Source: Chionis minor
Lineage: Eukaryota > Chordata > Aves > Charadriiformes > Chionididae
Length of the DNA stretch: 64,000 nucleotides
NCBI GenBank assembly: GCA_013398295.1
Contig: VZSF01001148.1
Span: 440,985-504,984 of the forward strand
Direction of reading: 5' to 3'
The first letter of the stretch is position 1. The number at the start of each line of letters is the position of its first letter. This document shows, in pieces, positions 28,835 through 41,585 of the stretch. The notes under the pieces are model-generated. The model was not told the DNA's origin, ran no database searches, and was given only the letters and a program-made list of their open reading frames with translations. A program made the translations under genes and the position numbers.

Positions 28835-29123
28835 TTCTTGAGTTTGAGCTGTGTAGGTATAGACAGAGAGAGATACATATATATATATATATAAAATAAA
28901 TAGCTACTATAAAACCACAGTAACAAGACACATTTTAAGGCCTTCATTAAGATTTTATTTTATTTTATTATGTGCACCAGTATGACACATGATATGGGTC
29001 CTCTAGTTTCAGCCTGGGTTTTTTTTTTTTTATTTAAAACCATCTAGGGAACAAGTTCCAGATGTCATTCTGTTCTGTCCATTTCCAGCCAAGATTTCCA
29101 TGATGAATGCTTAGAGGTGATGG
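28835..29123. repeat. 289-bp direct duplicate, copy 1 (probable misplaced contig)
   Basis: This stretch is bounded by the N gap on the left and a single N at 29124 on the right. By eye it is identical to 30092-30380 apart from about eight mismatches, all in the first 32 bases. It includes the same (AT)8 microsatellite, the same TTTTATTTTATTTTATTATG word and the same T run. The exact match in length and the N at each edge point to an assembly artefact, not a genomic repeat. Confidence 0.9.
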
Positions 29124-29143
29124 NAAAGGAAGAAAAAAAGAAA

Positions 29144-29162
29144 GGGGGTGGGTGGGAGTGGG
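29144..29162 (+). repeat. G-rich motif with G-quadruplex pattern
   Basis: GGGGGTGGGTGGGAGTGGG fits four runs of three or more G's with loops of 1-3 bases. It continues the purine tract seen left of the gap and helps to explain why assembly failed here. Confidence 0.8.
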
Positions 29163-30091
29163 AGAAAAAGGTGGGTTTTTTTCTGTCAACTATGTCCTTG
29201 TGATTATCCAGAAAGAAATGTGAGTGGTATAAGAAAATTTTGGCCATCATCATAAAGCAGAATAAAACATGAAAGGGAGGAATCAAGGGCAGTTTTGTGA
29301 ACATATCTGCCTTGTGTTCCCTATTTATAAAGAAAATATGCAGGAAAACAGGACAATATACACACACACACACATATATAAACTTTCCTTGTATATATTC
29401 TTATTTACAGCTAAAAGGAGATATACAAATGGGTACAATAATCAGAATAGGATATTGCAGGAGTCCAAATGGTGCCTGTGAAGATTTATCAAAGAAGTTG
29501 ACTGAGTCTGACCACTGAACTCTGTATTGTTATACTAATTGGAAGAAATAAAAGATAACAAGGGGGCTATGGCCTGGAAAAGCAACTCGTCAGTGAGATT
29601 AAGCCAATCTAAATCTGACTGCAACCAAAAGAAGTTGTTCAGCCCTTCCTCCCTTTCCCCGCTCTGGCAGCGTATTCCCCTTGCTCCTTTTTGCCTGCGC
29701 TACTACGCGTGTGTCCATGCCATGAAGAATAATTGTCTCCTGCCCCACTTCCTTCACGGTGTTAATTTTTGCCGGGGTGAGTAATCCTTTCTGAGTTCGG
29801 GAATGAACTCTGGTTCCAGCATCAGTGGACGCGTACGGCTGGAGGCCACAGGACCACACCTTTTAGTGGCAGCATGGATTTAAATCAAATTGAAAGCAAT
29901 ATGAAAAAGCAGCCCAAGCTTTACATGCATTTTGCCCCTTGTAACCATAGCGTTCACTGTAGTAACAGGAGCGATTTAGACAAATATGCCACTAGGCTAA
30001 TTAAGGGCTCTTCTCCTAAAGAGGCTTTTGTTTCAGGCTTTTAGTTCTGGACATCTGAATGCAGCCACCTACTGCCCCAGGTTTTGGCTTG

Positions 30092-30380
30092 TTCTTAAGT
30101 TTTAGTTCTGTAGCTGTAGATACAGAGAGATACATATATATATATATATAAAATAAATAGCTACTATAAAACCACAGTAACAAGACACATTTTAAGGCCT
30201 TCATTAAGATTTTATTTTATTTTATTATGTGCACCAGTATGACACATGATATGGGTCCTCTAGTTTCAGCCTGGGTTTTTTTTTTTTTATTTAAAACCAT
30301 CTAGGGAACAAGTTCCAGATGTCATTCTGTTCTGTCCATTTCCAGCCAAGATTTCCATGATGAATGCTTAGAGGTGATGG
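30092..30380. repeat. 289-bp direct duplicate, copy 2 (probable true locus)
   Basis: This copy is embedded in continuous sequence on both sides, unlike copy 1 at 28835-29123, so it is likely the genuine genomic position. It contains a short (AT)n microsatellite at about 30133-30152. Confidence 0.9.
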
Positions 30381-31285
30381 ATTTATGGGAAGTGTAAGAA
30401 AAAGATACTGCAACAATTAGTGTCAGTGCTGAGCTATTCTACAATGGTAGAAGCTGGATGTTCATGTTCACGAAGCTGGATGTTGCTTAGGCTGTTCAGG
30501 TTCTCCACTTGAAGTATAAATTTCTCGTGTGGAAAATGTGAGCTGAATGTTTTACTCTAAAAGCAATGCTACCCTGATTGACTGCTTAACAGTAGTTGTG
30601 AATGATTATTAATGGTTTGAGTAGGCTTCCAGAGTGTTGCAGGCTTAGCATTTATGAAAATGTTTATCAGCGTTTCTTTACATCAGCTGTGCCTGTGTCT
30701 AGAAATGTTCATGAATGTTTGAGGTGAAGCAATAAAACTGCGCTCCTTTGCGTCTTGCAGATTTTTAAAATCTTTGTACTGCTTGAAATAAATTAAATCA
30801 GAGTTTCAGCTTGACGATTACACTTTACTTGCTTCACCGTCCATCCTTTCATAAATCGGTAGGGATGCAGTTCTCTTCCACATTCATGGGAAGGTAAGCA
30901 ACACTTACGGTGTTAAAACTGGCTTGAATTAAGAACGTTTTCCCAAAATTTGATACTGCAAGATTGCTTCCCCCCCATCCCCCAATTGCTTCAAAATTAG
31001 GTCTTTTTTTTTTTTTTTTTAATGAAAAGGCAATGTCTTGGTTTTCAGCGTTTTCCAGAGTGTAGTCAACCAGTCCCTTTACCATCTTTATAGAACTCTT
31101 CTCATAAAATAAATGGTAGTAGAAGGTTTAGAAAACACACCCCAATTTCTGCCTAAACTTATATCTCACGGATTTTTGTGCCCTAAATATTTCTTTGCAT
31201 TGCCTTTCATCTTATCTCATGCTCTGTAGCCTTAATAAGAGCAATGGGGTATTGTTTTGATATTGCTATTTATTTTTCTCTCTAG

Positions 31286-31585
<300 letters not shown>

Positions 31586-32507
31586 TAACCATTCACAGAT
31601 GTCTCATAGGAATTGTTATTAATTGTGCCTGGTCTACTTGGGAGTAAACCAGAAGTTTTTTCTGGAAGGTTACTCATGGCATACATGCATCCAGTCCTCC
31701 ATGCGTGTATGCAATGTCTTTGAATCTAAAAGCTTCTCTGGCATTTCAGGGATGCTGTGAGGTGTCAAGAGCTTTGCCTGCCGTTCCTCAGCTCCTTCTT
31801 ATGCCCTGTCTTTGGTTGAGAGTTATCTGAAATTCTTCTTGCTCGTATTTTGTCCCCGGTCAGCAGATTCCCTTCCCTTTGATGTGCGATCGGCTTGTTT
31901 GTCTGTCACGTAGGATTCACAGCAGAGACAGCTACAGAAAAATTTCTGCCTATAGGTCCTCGATGCTTATGTTCACTCCCTGCTTGGCTCTTACTGTTGA
32001 CTGAAAAGCCATCCTATGAACCACTGCAATTAAATGGTCTGGCTGAAGAATAACTTTGAGGGTGGGAGGATGGTTTTTAATGAAGATAGTTTCGGTGATC
32101 TGGCTTGCAGAATGGCTCCATAAACAATTGTATTGACACAGGGTGAGTGTTGGTTACGTTGGAAAACCAGTGCGTGAGGACAGGAAGGGAAATGTGCTTC
32201 TTAAAGCTGGTTTCTTCACCAAAGCCAACTTGTCAAATAGGAACAGTTTCATAATTTTTCTCTTTAATAAATCCCTGAAGGATTTTCTTTTATTTTGTAA
32301 GTCAAGATCTACAGTACCTTTGAAAAGCAGGATAAGATTTTACAGGCTGATCTAAAAATTTTGCTGCTGACTGAGGCAGAGCTGTTCCACCCACGCACTT
32401 GTGCTTCCACTGTTTTCCTTCATCTGATTCTAGGAAACAAACACAGCAAATACCAAACCAAAAAAAAAAGGGGAAAAAAAAAAAGAAGAGTTGTTCCTTG
32501 TCAGGTT

Positions 32508-32528
32508 AATGAGCTGAATCAGCTCATT
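32508..32528. repeat. 21-bp near-perfect palindrome
   Basis: AATGAGCTGA and TCAGCTCATT are exact reverse complements around a single central A. The palindrome lies just after an A-rich tract (32459-32490). This may be chance or a dyad protein-binding site. Confidence 0.8.
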
Positions 32529-35500
32529 AGAGGGTCAGACGAGCCTCAGAGCAGCACAAGAGAACTTTTATCCTCACGCTGGTGGTGGAAGGCGCAAACC
32601 AGTCAGAGGCGTAAAGCACTGGTGCTGTCTTTCCTTCCTGGTGGAGATGCATCTGCCCAAGGGGGAGAACCCTTCAGAGGCATTTTTCTGTTGCACGGGG
32701 TCAAGTTTCACCTACGCTTTTCCTCCAGTCCTACTCAAACTGAAAGTGATTTTTAAATTGAAGGAGTATCATACAAAGATGATTCTGACAGTGTCAGCGT
32801 GATTGAAGAGCCACTTGTTTCCTGAAGTGCCCATGTGAACAGTTCATCTGCATCCAATGCCCCTGATATGGATTGCAGACAGGATACAGCGTCTCTGTGC
32901 TAAATCTGTCTCCTGAACCTTGATGTCATTAATTTTAAATCTTGGCTTTTGACTGCTCCTTAGTATTCTGACCCCTGGATATGCTAATTGAGGGACCTGT
33001 GCTAGAAGCACCTCAGTTAACAGCTATCGCAAAGTCCGTGTTGAGGCTCAAAGACCCGACCCTTTGGGGTTCATCTTTCTGCTCAGAGACAAGTTATGTT
33101 TCCAGCACTTCTTGAACATTTTGGCCACAGAAAGCAGTAATAAGGCATGTCTCTTGTCAATGTTAAAGTAAAATATTGAGGTTTATAACCATTTAAAATT
33201 AAGCCTCAACCGTAATTTTTTTAAAGTTTATTTTAAAAGTGAAGGGATGTTTTGAATTTGCAAATTATTTAGTCACTTTGTAATTGGACATAAAAAAACC
33301 AGCAACATCTGATCACATAGAGCACACTATGAGTTAATCCCAAATGAAAGAAACCATTTGCCTCTCAAAGGCTATTAGGGATTGATTCCAAGCACATTTA
33401 GGTCAAAGGAAGTAATCCTAGTAGATGGAATTTTGGCCCTACTGAAATCAGTAAAACTTTTATTGCTGCACCTAACCAAGGCCAGAATTTTGATCTTTTG
33501 ATTTCATTTTACTCTAGATCAGTCCTCAGCAGGCATACAAGTGACCAAGAAAATAATCTTACAGGCAGCTTCTGGAATCTGAATACTTTGGTTTTAAGAT
33601 GTACGTGATCCTTGCTTATAGCTTTTATCCAACTATAGATCTGGAATGTATTTAATTTTGAAAATAATGTAGAATACAAAGAAAAAAATAGGTATGAAGA
33701 AAATACGAGGTGGAATGCAGTAAATCTTGTTACACCATTTCAAAATGACCTCTATAGTTTATACTTGAGGCAAGCAGGAATCATATGACCACATCAGGTT
33801 TGTGTCAGTAAAGCTGTGGTATTGTTTATACGGTGTTCTCTTGCAAATACACAGAAGAATCTTAATTAATGAAGAATACAGTTCAAGTCAATAAATTCTT
33901 TTTCCTTTTGATATTCTCATATGACTATTGGGTATAAAGGTGAGAAACGCTTAATACTTCAGTAAGGATATTTTGTTGTCATGAATTTGTGGTGATTGCA
34001 TTGGCAGATAACTGGGGAAAAACCCTCCAAATTTTGAAAACCCTATACTGTATAATACTGTGTTTGTGATGCTAAAGATGCCAGGAATTTGAAGCGGTTA
34101 GTTTATTTTGAAAACTGACAGCTTTATTTGGAGATCTTCCTTTAGAATCCCTCAGACCTAGACACAGTGGTGGACGTGAGCTTAAAATGAAATTAAAAAT
34201 ACTAAAAAGAGGGAGGGGGGAATCCTCTAAAATTACTTAAAATAACTTTCCTATTAATAAAAAAAATAACTTTGAAATTCCTTGGATTCCTTCTAGGGCC
34301 ACTGGATGGCATCTGGGTATCTGTTTCCCAGGTACATGAAGTTCAATAGTTTTTGCTCAGTTTAAGCAAAGAGCCAACTTCACTGTAGCAGAAAAGGGAG
34401 AATTTTTAGCTGCAGAAATTCACTTGCTAGGAGTGGACTAAATCTGACCTCTCTTATGCTACGGCCCAGGATAGGTTTAGAAGGGAAGTACGCTGTGAAA
34501 GAAGCGGAATAAGTATTGCTATGGTGCTGTTTTCCATTTGGCATTATAAAAACTTGTCAGGATTTTGCAAGTTACAGGATTTCCTGAAGGGTAGATCAGG
34601 AGGCAGGAAGGATAAGCATACAGGGTTGTAATATGTTTTGTTACCAATATATATACTGAATAGTTGTGTGCTCTCCAGTCTATCATGTGGACATCACTGT
34701 CATATAACAAATGGAGCGTAGTTTCAGGAAGGGTTTTACTGGCGTGCATTTGGGTGAGTACATTAAGCAGAAATGATGAAGCAATGAGTGAGCTGTTCAG
34801 GTCATCTCAATGGATGTCAAATAAAATATCTTAGGCACTCTGTCACATACTTGATGCCGTGTGGGTTTTATTTCCAGTCTGATTCCCTGTGTATGAAAGG
34901 TCAGCAGTAAAGCCGACTGGCAGACAGGGAGATGGTACTTCCATTCTTAAAGAGAATAAAATGTTTAATGTAGTGGATGCACAGGACAGGACTCAAGCCA
35001 GAGTTCAGAAAGGTGTGATACTACTATTGCAATTGTTAAAAAAAAATAATAAATACACTAACAGTATTAAAAATACATATTTCTGTGGAACAACAGCAGG
35101 AACTCCAAAGGTAGGGTTGAAATTAAGTTAACTAATCTGATCTAACTTTGCATCGTTTTGCAAAGTGAAGTTTTTCTAGCACGTTTACTGGGGAGTTTTT
35201 TCAGCTTGCTGGCAGCATCTTATGCTGCTCAGGCTCTGTGAAAGGTGCCCTTGCTGCAGATCCACCCTGGGTACCATCTGCTGCCATCCAGAAGTGGTCT
35301 TTTGATGGGCCAAGACCTCCTAACTCTGTCCTGCTGTTCAAACGTTTACAGCTGATGACAAATATGGAGTACAGCTTGTTTCTTATCTCAAGCAGTGAGC
35401 TTTTAAAACTGCAGTAGGAAAATTCCACAAAAAGGGCATCTCTCCTTTTTTTTTTTTTTTTTTTCATTGTGTGTGGGGAAAAAATGGTCAACGAGATGGA

Positions 35501-35949
35501 GGAAATACATATGTGTGTGACAAGGTGGAAGATAGTTTGAATATCTGCTAAAAATGGACCTCATGTGAAAGAAAAGGTTAATCTTTTTCAGGATCACCCA
35601 GAAGTCATTGAGAATCACCTTTGTTGGCACCTAGCCGTAGCTGGAATTGTAGGTGCAAATAAGTGATGTCCGTGAGATAAAGCGAATGTTCCTGCTGTGG
35701 AGTATCTGAAAAGGTCACGCACGTTGCTCAGAAATGGCATCAAGTGTAACAGAGAGAGACAGGGAGAGACTGCGCAAGCACAGGAATGCAGAAATTCCAT
35801 GGATGGGACCAGGGATCCACCTGGTCTGCTATCCACAGTGCGAACCTACTTTATTGAGGGGCTGTCATCTGCACTAGTCCTCCTTCAGCTCCTTGTTACT
35901 GCCCGGTCTTGCCTTCTGCTGGAGTTAATGCTCCACGTGCGCTTAACGG

Positions 35950-36584
35950 CTGAGTGAGCCAGCAATGTGCCCTTGTCGCAAAGAAGCCTTACAGTGTCCT
36001 GGGCTGCACTGGGAGAAATATTGCCTGCAGGCCAAGGGAGGCGATCCTTCCTCTCCACTCAGCACTGGTGGGGCTACAGCTGGAGTGCTGGGTCCAGTTT
36101 TGGGCTCCCCAGTATGAGAGAGACATGGACATACTGGAAGAGAGTCCAATGAAGGGCCACTAAGATGATGAAAGGACTGGAGCATCTGACATAGGAGGGG
36201 AGGCTGAGAGAGCTGGGACTGCTCAGCCTGGAGAAGAGAAGGCTCAGGGGGTTCTCATCAAGGTCTATAAACACCTGAAGTGAGGGTGCAAAGAGGACAG
36301 AGCCAGGCTCTTTTCAGTGGTGCGCAGTGACAGGACCAGAGGGGATGAGCACAACCTGAAACGCAGGAGGTTCCCTCTGAACATCAGGAAACAGTTTTTC
36401 ACTGTGAGGGTGACCGAGCACTGGCACAGGTTGTCCAGGGAGATTGTGGACTCTCCATCCTTGGAGATATTCAGAAGCTGCCTGAAAATGGTCCTGGGCA
36501 ACTGGCCCTGGGTAGCCCTGCTTGAGCAGGGGACTGGACCAGCTGACCTCCAGAGGTCCCTCCCAACCTCAACCACTCTGTGAG
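35950..36584 (+). mobile_element. CR1 LINE 3' fragment, decayed
   Basis: This is a plus-strand CR1 copy of about 635 bp. Recognisable blocks of the ORF2 C-terminus are [45 protein letters not shown] and VTEHWHRLSREIVDSPSLEI, but they fall in different frames, so the ORF is broken by frameshifts and a TGA near 36281. The 3' UTR TGACCTCCAGAGGTCCCTCC is followed by a degenerate octamer end. It appears older than the copy at 14668. Confidence 0.94.
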
Positions 36585-37680
36585 TGGTACCAGTAAATGG
36601 TGGTGCTAACCTGTAGCAGAGCTAATAATTTGTGAGTGGGCTGTGCGTGATAAAGACCACAACTGGCACAGCTGGTGCTAAAAGACACCATGTGATGCTG
36701 GCCTGCATAAAATACAAGAAGTGTCCAGTAGGCAGATGTGTCCTAATCTGCCGCAGTAGGTTTTACTCGTATCTCACAAATTTTTAGATTAATATACACC
36801 CTAAAGCATCAAGATTAATATTCCTTCCATACTAATTAAAGACTTTGTATATTTTTATATTTGCCTACATGTTCGATTGCCGTGAAAGTCCACGTTCATC
36901 AAAGACTCACCCATAATTTCATTATTCATAGTATGCCTTGCAATTAAGTTTTTGGTAGAATAGAGATAAAGCTCCCAATCCATCCTCTTCACAATGTTCT
37001 TTTAAATAATGTTGCCTTTAATTTTTGTCTCCTCTTATGTAAAAACATAATTATTTTAGTCCACATGGATATATTTCAATGTGATCTGTATGAAAATGTA
37101 AACATACAAATTTTAATTAAGTACATGAGTAGAAATGAAATTGTTGCTTTTTTTTTTCTAGTTTCATGCCATGCAAAGACTCAATTGGAAAACAGTTAAT
37201 TAAAAATGTCAAGTGTTACTTTCCATTTAACATGGCTATACTGGTGTATTATTTGTACAAAATATGATAATAGAGGTAGTTAATAGGTACCTAAACAATG
37301 TTAATGGCTAACTTATTTTGGAAATATGGTCATTAGCCAAGTTTCTTTTAATAGTCTCGTGACTGTAAAAGCTTTTAAATGACCTGCTGCTTGGGTTTTC
37401 AGAAAGCACAGCTGGAGAAAGAAATAGATTCACAGACTTTTCTGCTCATAACTTCACTTTTGTGTACACTTCCAGGCTTCCCGTGCCTCCACTTTTGCAA
37501 CTGTGCTGTTGGCAGGCTAGCAGCCCCATCGTGATTTGTTTGATCCATCAGTTTAGGAGCTTTAATAAGGGAAAAGGCTGCTGTTTTGTTTTTGTATTTG
37601 GGTTTTTTTTCTTACGTGATGCAGGCACCGTTACTCAGTAAGAGTTATGTGCACATGGCTTGGGGTTTTTTTGCCTATTC

Positions 37681-37708
37681 TTAAACAGTTATGTTTAAAC
37701 AGTTATGT
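37681..37708. repeat. Perfect 14-bp tandem duplication
   Basis: TTAAACAGTTATGT occurs twice in direct succession. A second, unrelated 13-bp tandem pair (CTTGGAATTTAAA) lies at 37904-37929. Confidence 0.9.
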
Positions 37709-40700
37709 TGAGCAGCACAGCGACTGTTGCCCTTTCCAGAGCTGAGCGAAGTGTGTCAACTGATAGCACTGTATCTGAAGAACTTTGTCTGATACTCACT
37801 CAAGAGGTATTCAGAGACTGATTCACTTGATCCTATTCCCATGTTTTAATTAAATGTGGTTTGGGTCTCTTCAAAGAACTAGAGTGATGCTGCTGGCCAA
37901 GCCCTTGGAATTTAAACTTGGAATTTAAACTGAAGTTGGGTAGCTAAATACATAAAAGCAGTTTTTCCCCTATGTGCAGGTTATATGTTTTTAAATTGAG
38001 TCTAGAGGTGCAAGAATATTTTATTAGTTTCACAGATAGCAGTGTAAGAATTACGTGCATCGGTGAACAAATGATTCCTAATTAAGCATATAAACTGAGA
38101 GCTGCAGTGGACGGTGTTCTGCAGTTGGTGAAAGACAAAGTCCAGATCTGCATTCCTAAGAATACTTGTCTTCATTAAAACGTTGCGTTTTAGAGAGCGT
38201 TTTGTGGAAGCGAGTCTTTGACGCTGTGCTGACAAGTGTCTTACATAAACTCCCATCTGTCACCGAGCACAGGAGAGCCTGTCCCAAATGTGGGACACGC
38301 AGCAGCAGCAAATCAACTGCCTGCTTTTAATAGTGCAGCAAGACGTTTGAAGACGTTTGGTATTTTTATTACCAGCTTTTGTCACAAAATGCTTTTTTTT
38401 AAAAAAAACACCCATGGCCAAATGGTTCAAAAAAAGGCATAGCTGTTGAAACACTCACTTCCTACGCATCCAACCCTGATTTCCTGAACGAACGCCCAGG
38501 CTGTAATAGGTGAAGAAGGTCTGTTGTGTGGGTCTGAGGTTCCAGGATCATTTAGAAAAACCCTTTTAAGATGCTTCTGCTTTCTGAAATGGAAACCCAC
38601 TTAGGGCATGTATTTATTGTACCGTAATAGCTCTTCTTAACCTGTTGTCCCAAGGGTAAGTACAAGTGGCTACAGCAGCTGAGGTTACTCACAGGTTTTG
38701 GATCACAGTTATGTTCTGACAAATGGTCTCTTGTCTTGTAATTGTGTTGGTTTCTGTAATTTACAACTGAAACAGAAGCAAAACCCACTGATTCTGGCTG
38801 GCAGTGCTGCGGGGAAATTATAGTATTTCATTTAGTCTAGAATTTTAAACATAATCATTTGTCACAGTGAATTTATTCCTTCCTAAGCAACACCTGACAG
38901 GTGGAGAAGAGTTAAAGAAACCTTCCTAAGCCTTGGCTGGAAGGATAGAGCGCTCGCTGTTTCCTTTTCTCCCCAATCCTCTAAAGCTTTTTAACTTCTA
39001 TAGCGATGGAAATTGGATTGCATGGTGAGCGTCTTTTAGGGGTCTGAGCCAGGTTCCAGGGAGGGGAATAAACTATCCCTACAAAGTGAAGTGTGAGTCT
39101 GTGCCGGTATGAGGGAAGGAGCTGGAGCAGTTGACTAGGATGGGGAAGAGTAGGAGCCCAGCTTTGGCAGGAGCCTGGGCTTGTGTCAGCTCATTTGGAC
39201 CATAAAACTGTGCTTTGAGAGGGAGCCTTACCTTTTGGCTGGCAGGTTTTGCTCTAGCAACTCTCCAGCATCACTTACACCTGTGCTTTCTAGGGTAGAA
39301 ACTCCCCCTCTAGCTATGTTCCAGAGAAACTAATTAGATGGTTGCCTTATTTGGAAGGTCTTTCAGCTGTTCAGGTTTGGGGTTTCCCCCCCCCCACTTC
39401 TTAATTTCAGCTGTTAAGAAAAACAGGTTGTAATCTTTTTAGCGTCATGGAATATTTATGTCAGTCAAAGGTATGAGCCTTTGGGCATAAATCAGCCCGG
39501 TAAACTGTATGGTAGGGAACATGGTTGCTGAAAGGGGGAATTGCCACAAATCTTGTTGAACCGTCAAAGTAAAGGTTAAGCAGCATGTTAATTTTTTAAA
39601 AATTTATGTGTACCTTCCAGTATGGAAAGGAGGAGCAAACCTGACAGTTGGGAGCTTGTTTACTGAAGTTAGCTTTTTGATTACAGAGAGGAAAAGGAGA
39701 ACGTATCAGAATGATTATATATTTCGCAGTTTATCAGTAAATGTTTGCAAGAAAGCAAGTAATTTACAGTTCACTGATACTCTATTTGAAATTACTACTG
39801 CAACTGTGTGATACAGACAAGAAGAAACCCTGGATGGCAAAATACACATAAGCAAAGCCTTTATGTTACTTGTTCTTTCCGTTTTTCATTTTTTTCCCCT
39901 TGGAAAAGAGTGATTGCCTGTAAGTGTCAGACTGGCTGCAGACCACAGCAGCAGGACCAACACAAGTTTCCATGAAGACATTCTTTCCCAGTTGAGTATC
40001 CTGTGGTGATACTGCAAGTCATGCCAAAACGTTCCTGCATTGTCCCATGATGTATTTGCCTCTGTACTGTAGGCGACTTACAGGTTTTTTACAGCCTTCC
40101 TGTAAATTATGTATTTTATTTTTACAGTGCAATGGTACTATTTATTCTTTAATATGAAAGCAAGTATGTTACCTACTTAAATAAGACAATAAATAATGTA
40201 CCTACTCTCTTTCCAAAACCTCTGTGGTGGCTGACTCATGTGCTATCTTTGTAACCAGGTTTGGTAGATACTTCCACTCTGTGCAAGTTAATGCACTCTT
40301 CCAGTGTTTCCATTTCTTCCACTGAAATGTTGGCAATTTTGGAACTACTGCAAGGGATTATTTTTTTTTTTTAAATACACTTATTTTTAAGTTTTCTGGG
40401 AAGCTGAAAAGCTAAATTGAGACTGATTGTTCAGTTCCATTAAAGGAAGAGCTTGAGTGATTAAAAGTGAGAAAAATATTTTTTGATAAATAAATACATC
40501 TGTCAGACCTCTGACCTGTTGCTTTAGTCTCATAAAATAAACAGCAGAGGATTTAACTATCCATTTAGAATACATTAGTGAGTACTCAGAAAACAGATCA
40601 AATTAAACGTTGTTAAAGATTTCCTGGAAAACTCTCTGTAGAAGTGGAATGGAGTATTGAGAATTTGTTTGTAGTGCTGATTTCAGAACATTTCAATGCA

Positions 40701-41501
40701 GAAGCAAACCAAAAAATAGCATTTTGAATATGCAGTTGTTTATGTGTATAAGATAATTTCTGTAAAGCCACAGATACCTTAAATATCTGTGCAGCCTTGC
40801 CTCTTCTTTGGTCTGCTGTAACTTTTAATAATTTTTCATATTCTTGTTAGTATGAAAGCGCTTTTTTTGCCCCTTTATAGAGAATCTTTTCTGTATTTGC
40901 ATGATCTGATCTTGTTCATAAATAGAAGGTTTTACCTTTGAAAGATCTGTTTTCCTTACATGATTTTATTACTCACATTTCAGAATCTATAACCATTTTA
41001 CACAGACTACTTAATTTTAGTATATAACCAATTCTGTAACTATTCAGTTTGAAGGATTTCTTATAGTTTATTCTCCTTCTACAGAAATGAGCTGTCTTGA
41101 ATTCAACAAATAACAGTAATTTTGATATGAATGGGATCCTTACCAAGTTGGTAACATTTTCTGTGTTGTAGCTTACCAGACCTGCTAGATGGTTGGGTTT
41201 TTTTCTGTACATAGTCCAGTTTTAGGAATATGAAAATTTCTGTGTATAGTTTTTACTCTGGCATGCTATTATCTGAAGTACTTTCATACTCAAAACTTAA
41301 GATTTTTTTTCCAGCATTTAAGGTCTACTTTTCAATTAAGAGAAATATATTCAAAGAACATTTGAAGCTACTTTTACAGTATTACTATTCAAGTCATAAA
41401 ACATGCAGTAGAATACCCAAACAACATAATTCAACAGATGTCAGTTTTTTTGAGTGTAATGCCACCATTCATTTATTGACTCATTTTCTTTTCATTGGCA
41501 G

Positions 41502-41585
41502 AATCTGAAGAAGATTCAAGAAATGGACAAAGAGGCAAGTGATGAATCCAGCACAGATCTTGATGACTTAAAAAATGCCGACTGG
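41502..41585 (+). CDS. SPIRE1: SPIRE1 exon: KIND-WH2 linker
   Basis: This 84-nt exon (28 codons, phase 0 both ends) has acceptor CATTGGCAG and donor GTAAGA. It encodes [20 protein letters not shown] followed by DDLKNADW. This is the charged, Ser/Thr-containing linker between the KIND domain and the first WH2 motif; the next exon continues the [15 protein letters not shown] junction. Compared with the mammalian protein as I remember it (KSDESS), this gene has two extra residues, Glu-Ala, after DK. The corresponding codons create AG|GCAAGT at 41533-41540, which resembles a non-canonical GC-type donor. The clustered Ser/Thr residues next to acidic ones are plausible CK2-type phosphosites (inference). 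Confidence 0.96.

Noticed and set aside
27864..28947. Long open frames of 300-350 codons on both strands
   Set aside because: They run through the N gap; the readable parts are homopolymer-encoded Lys/Gly or Pro/Phe. They are not genes.
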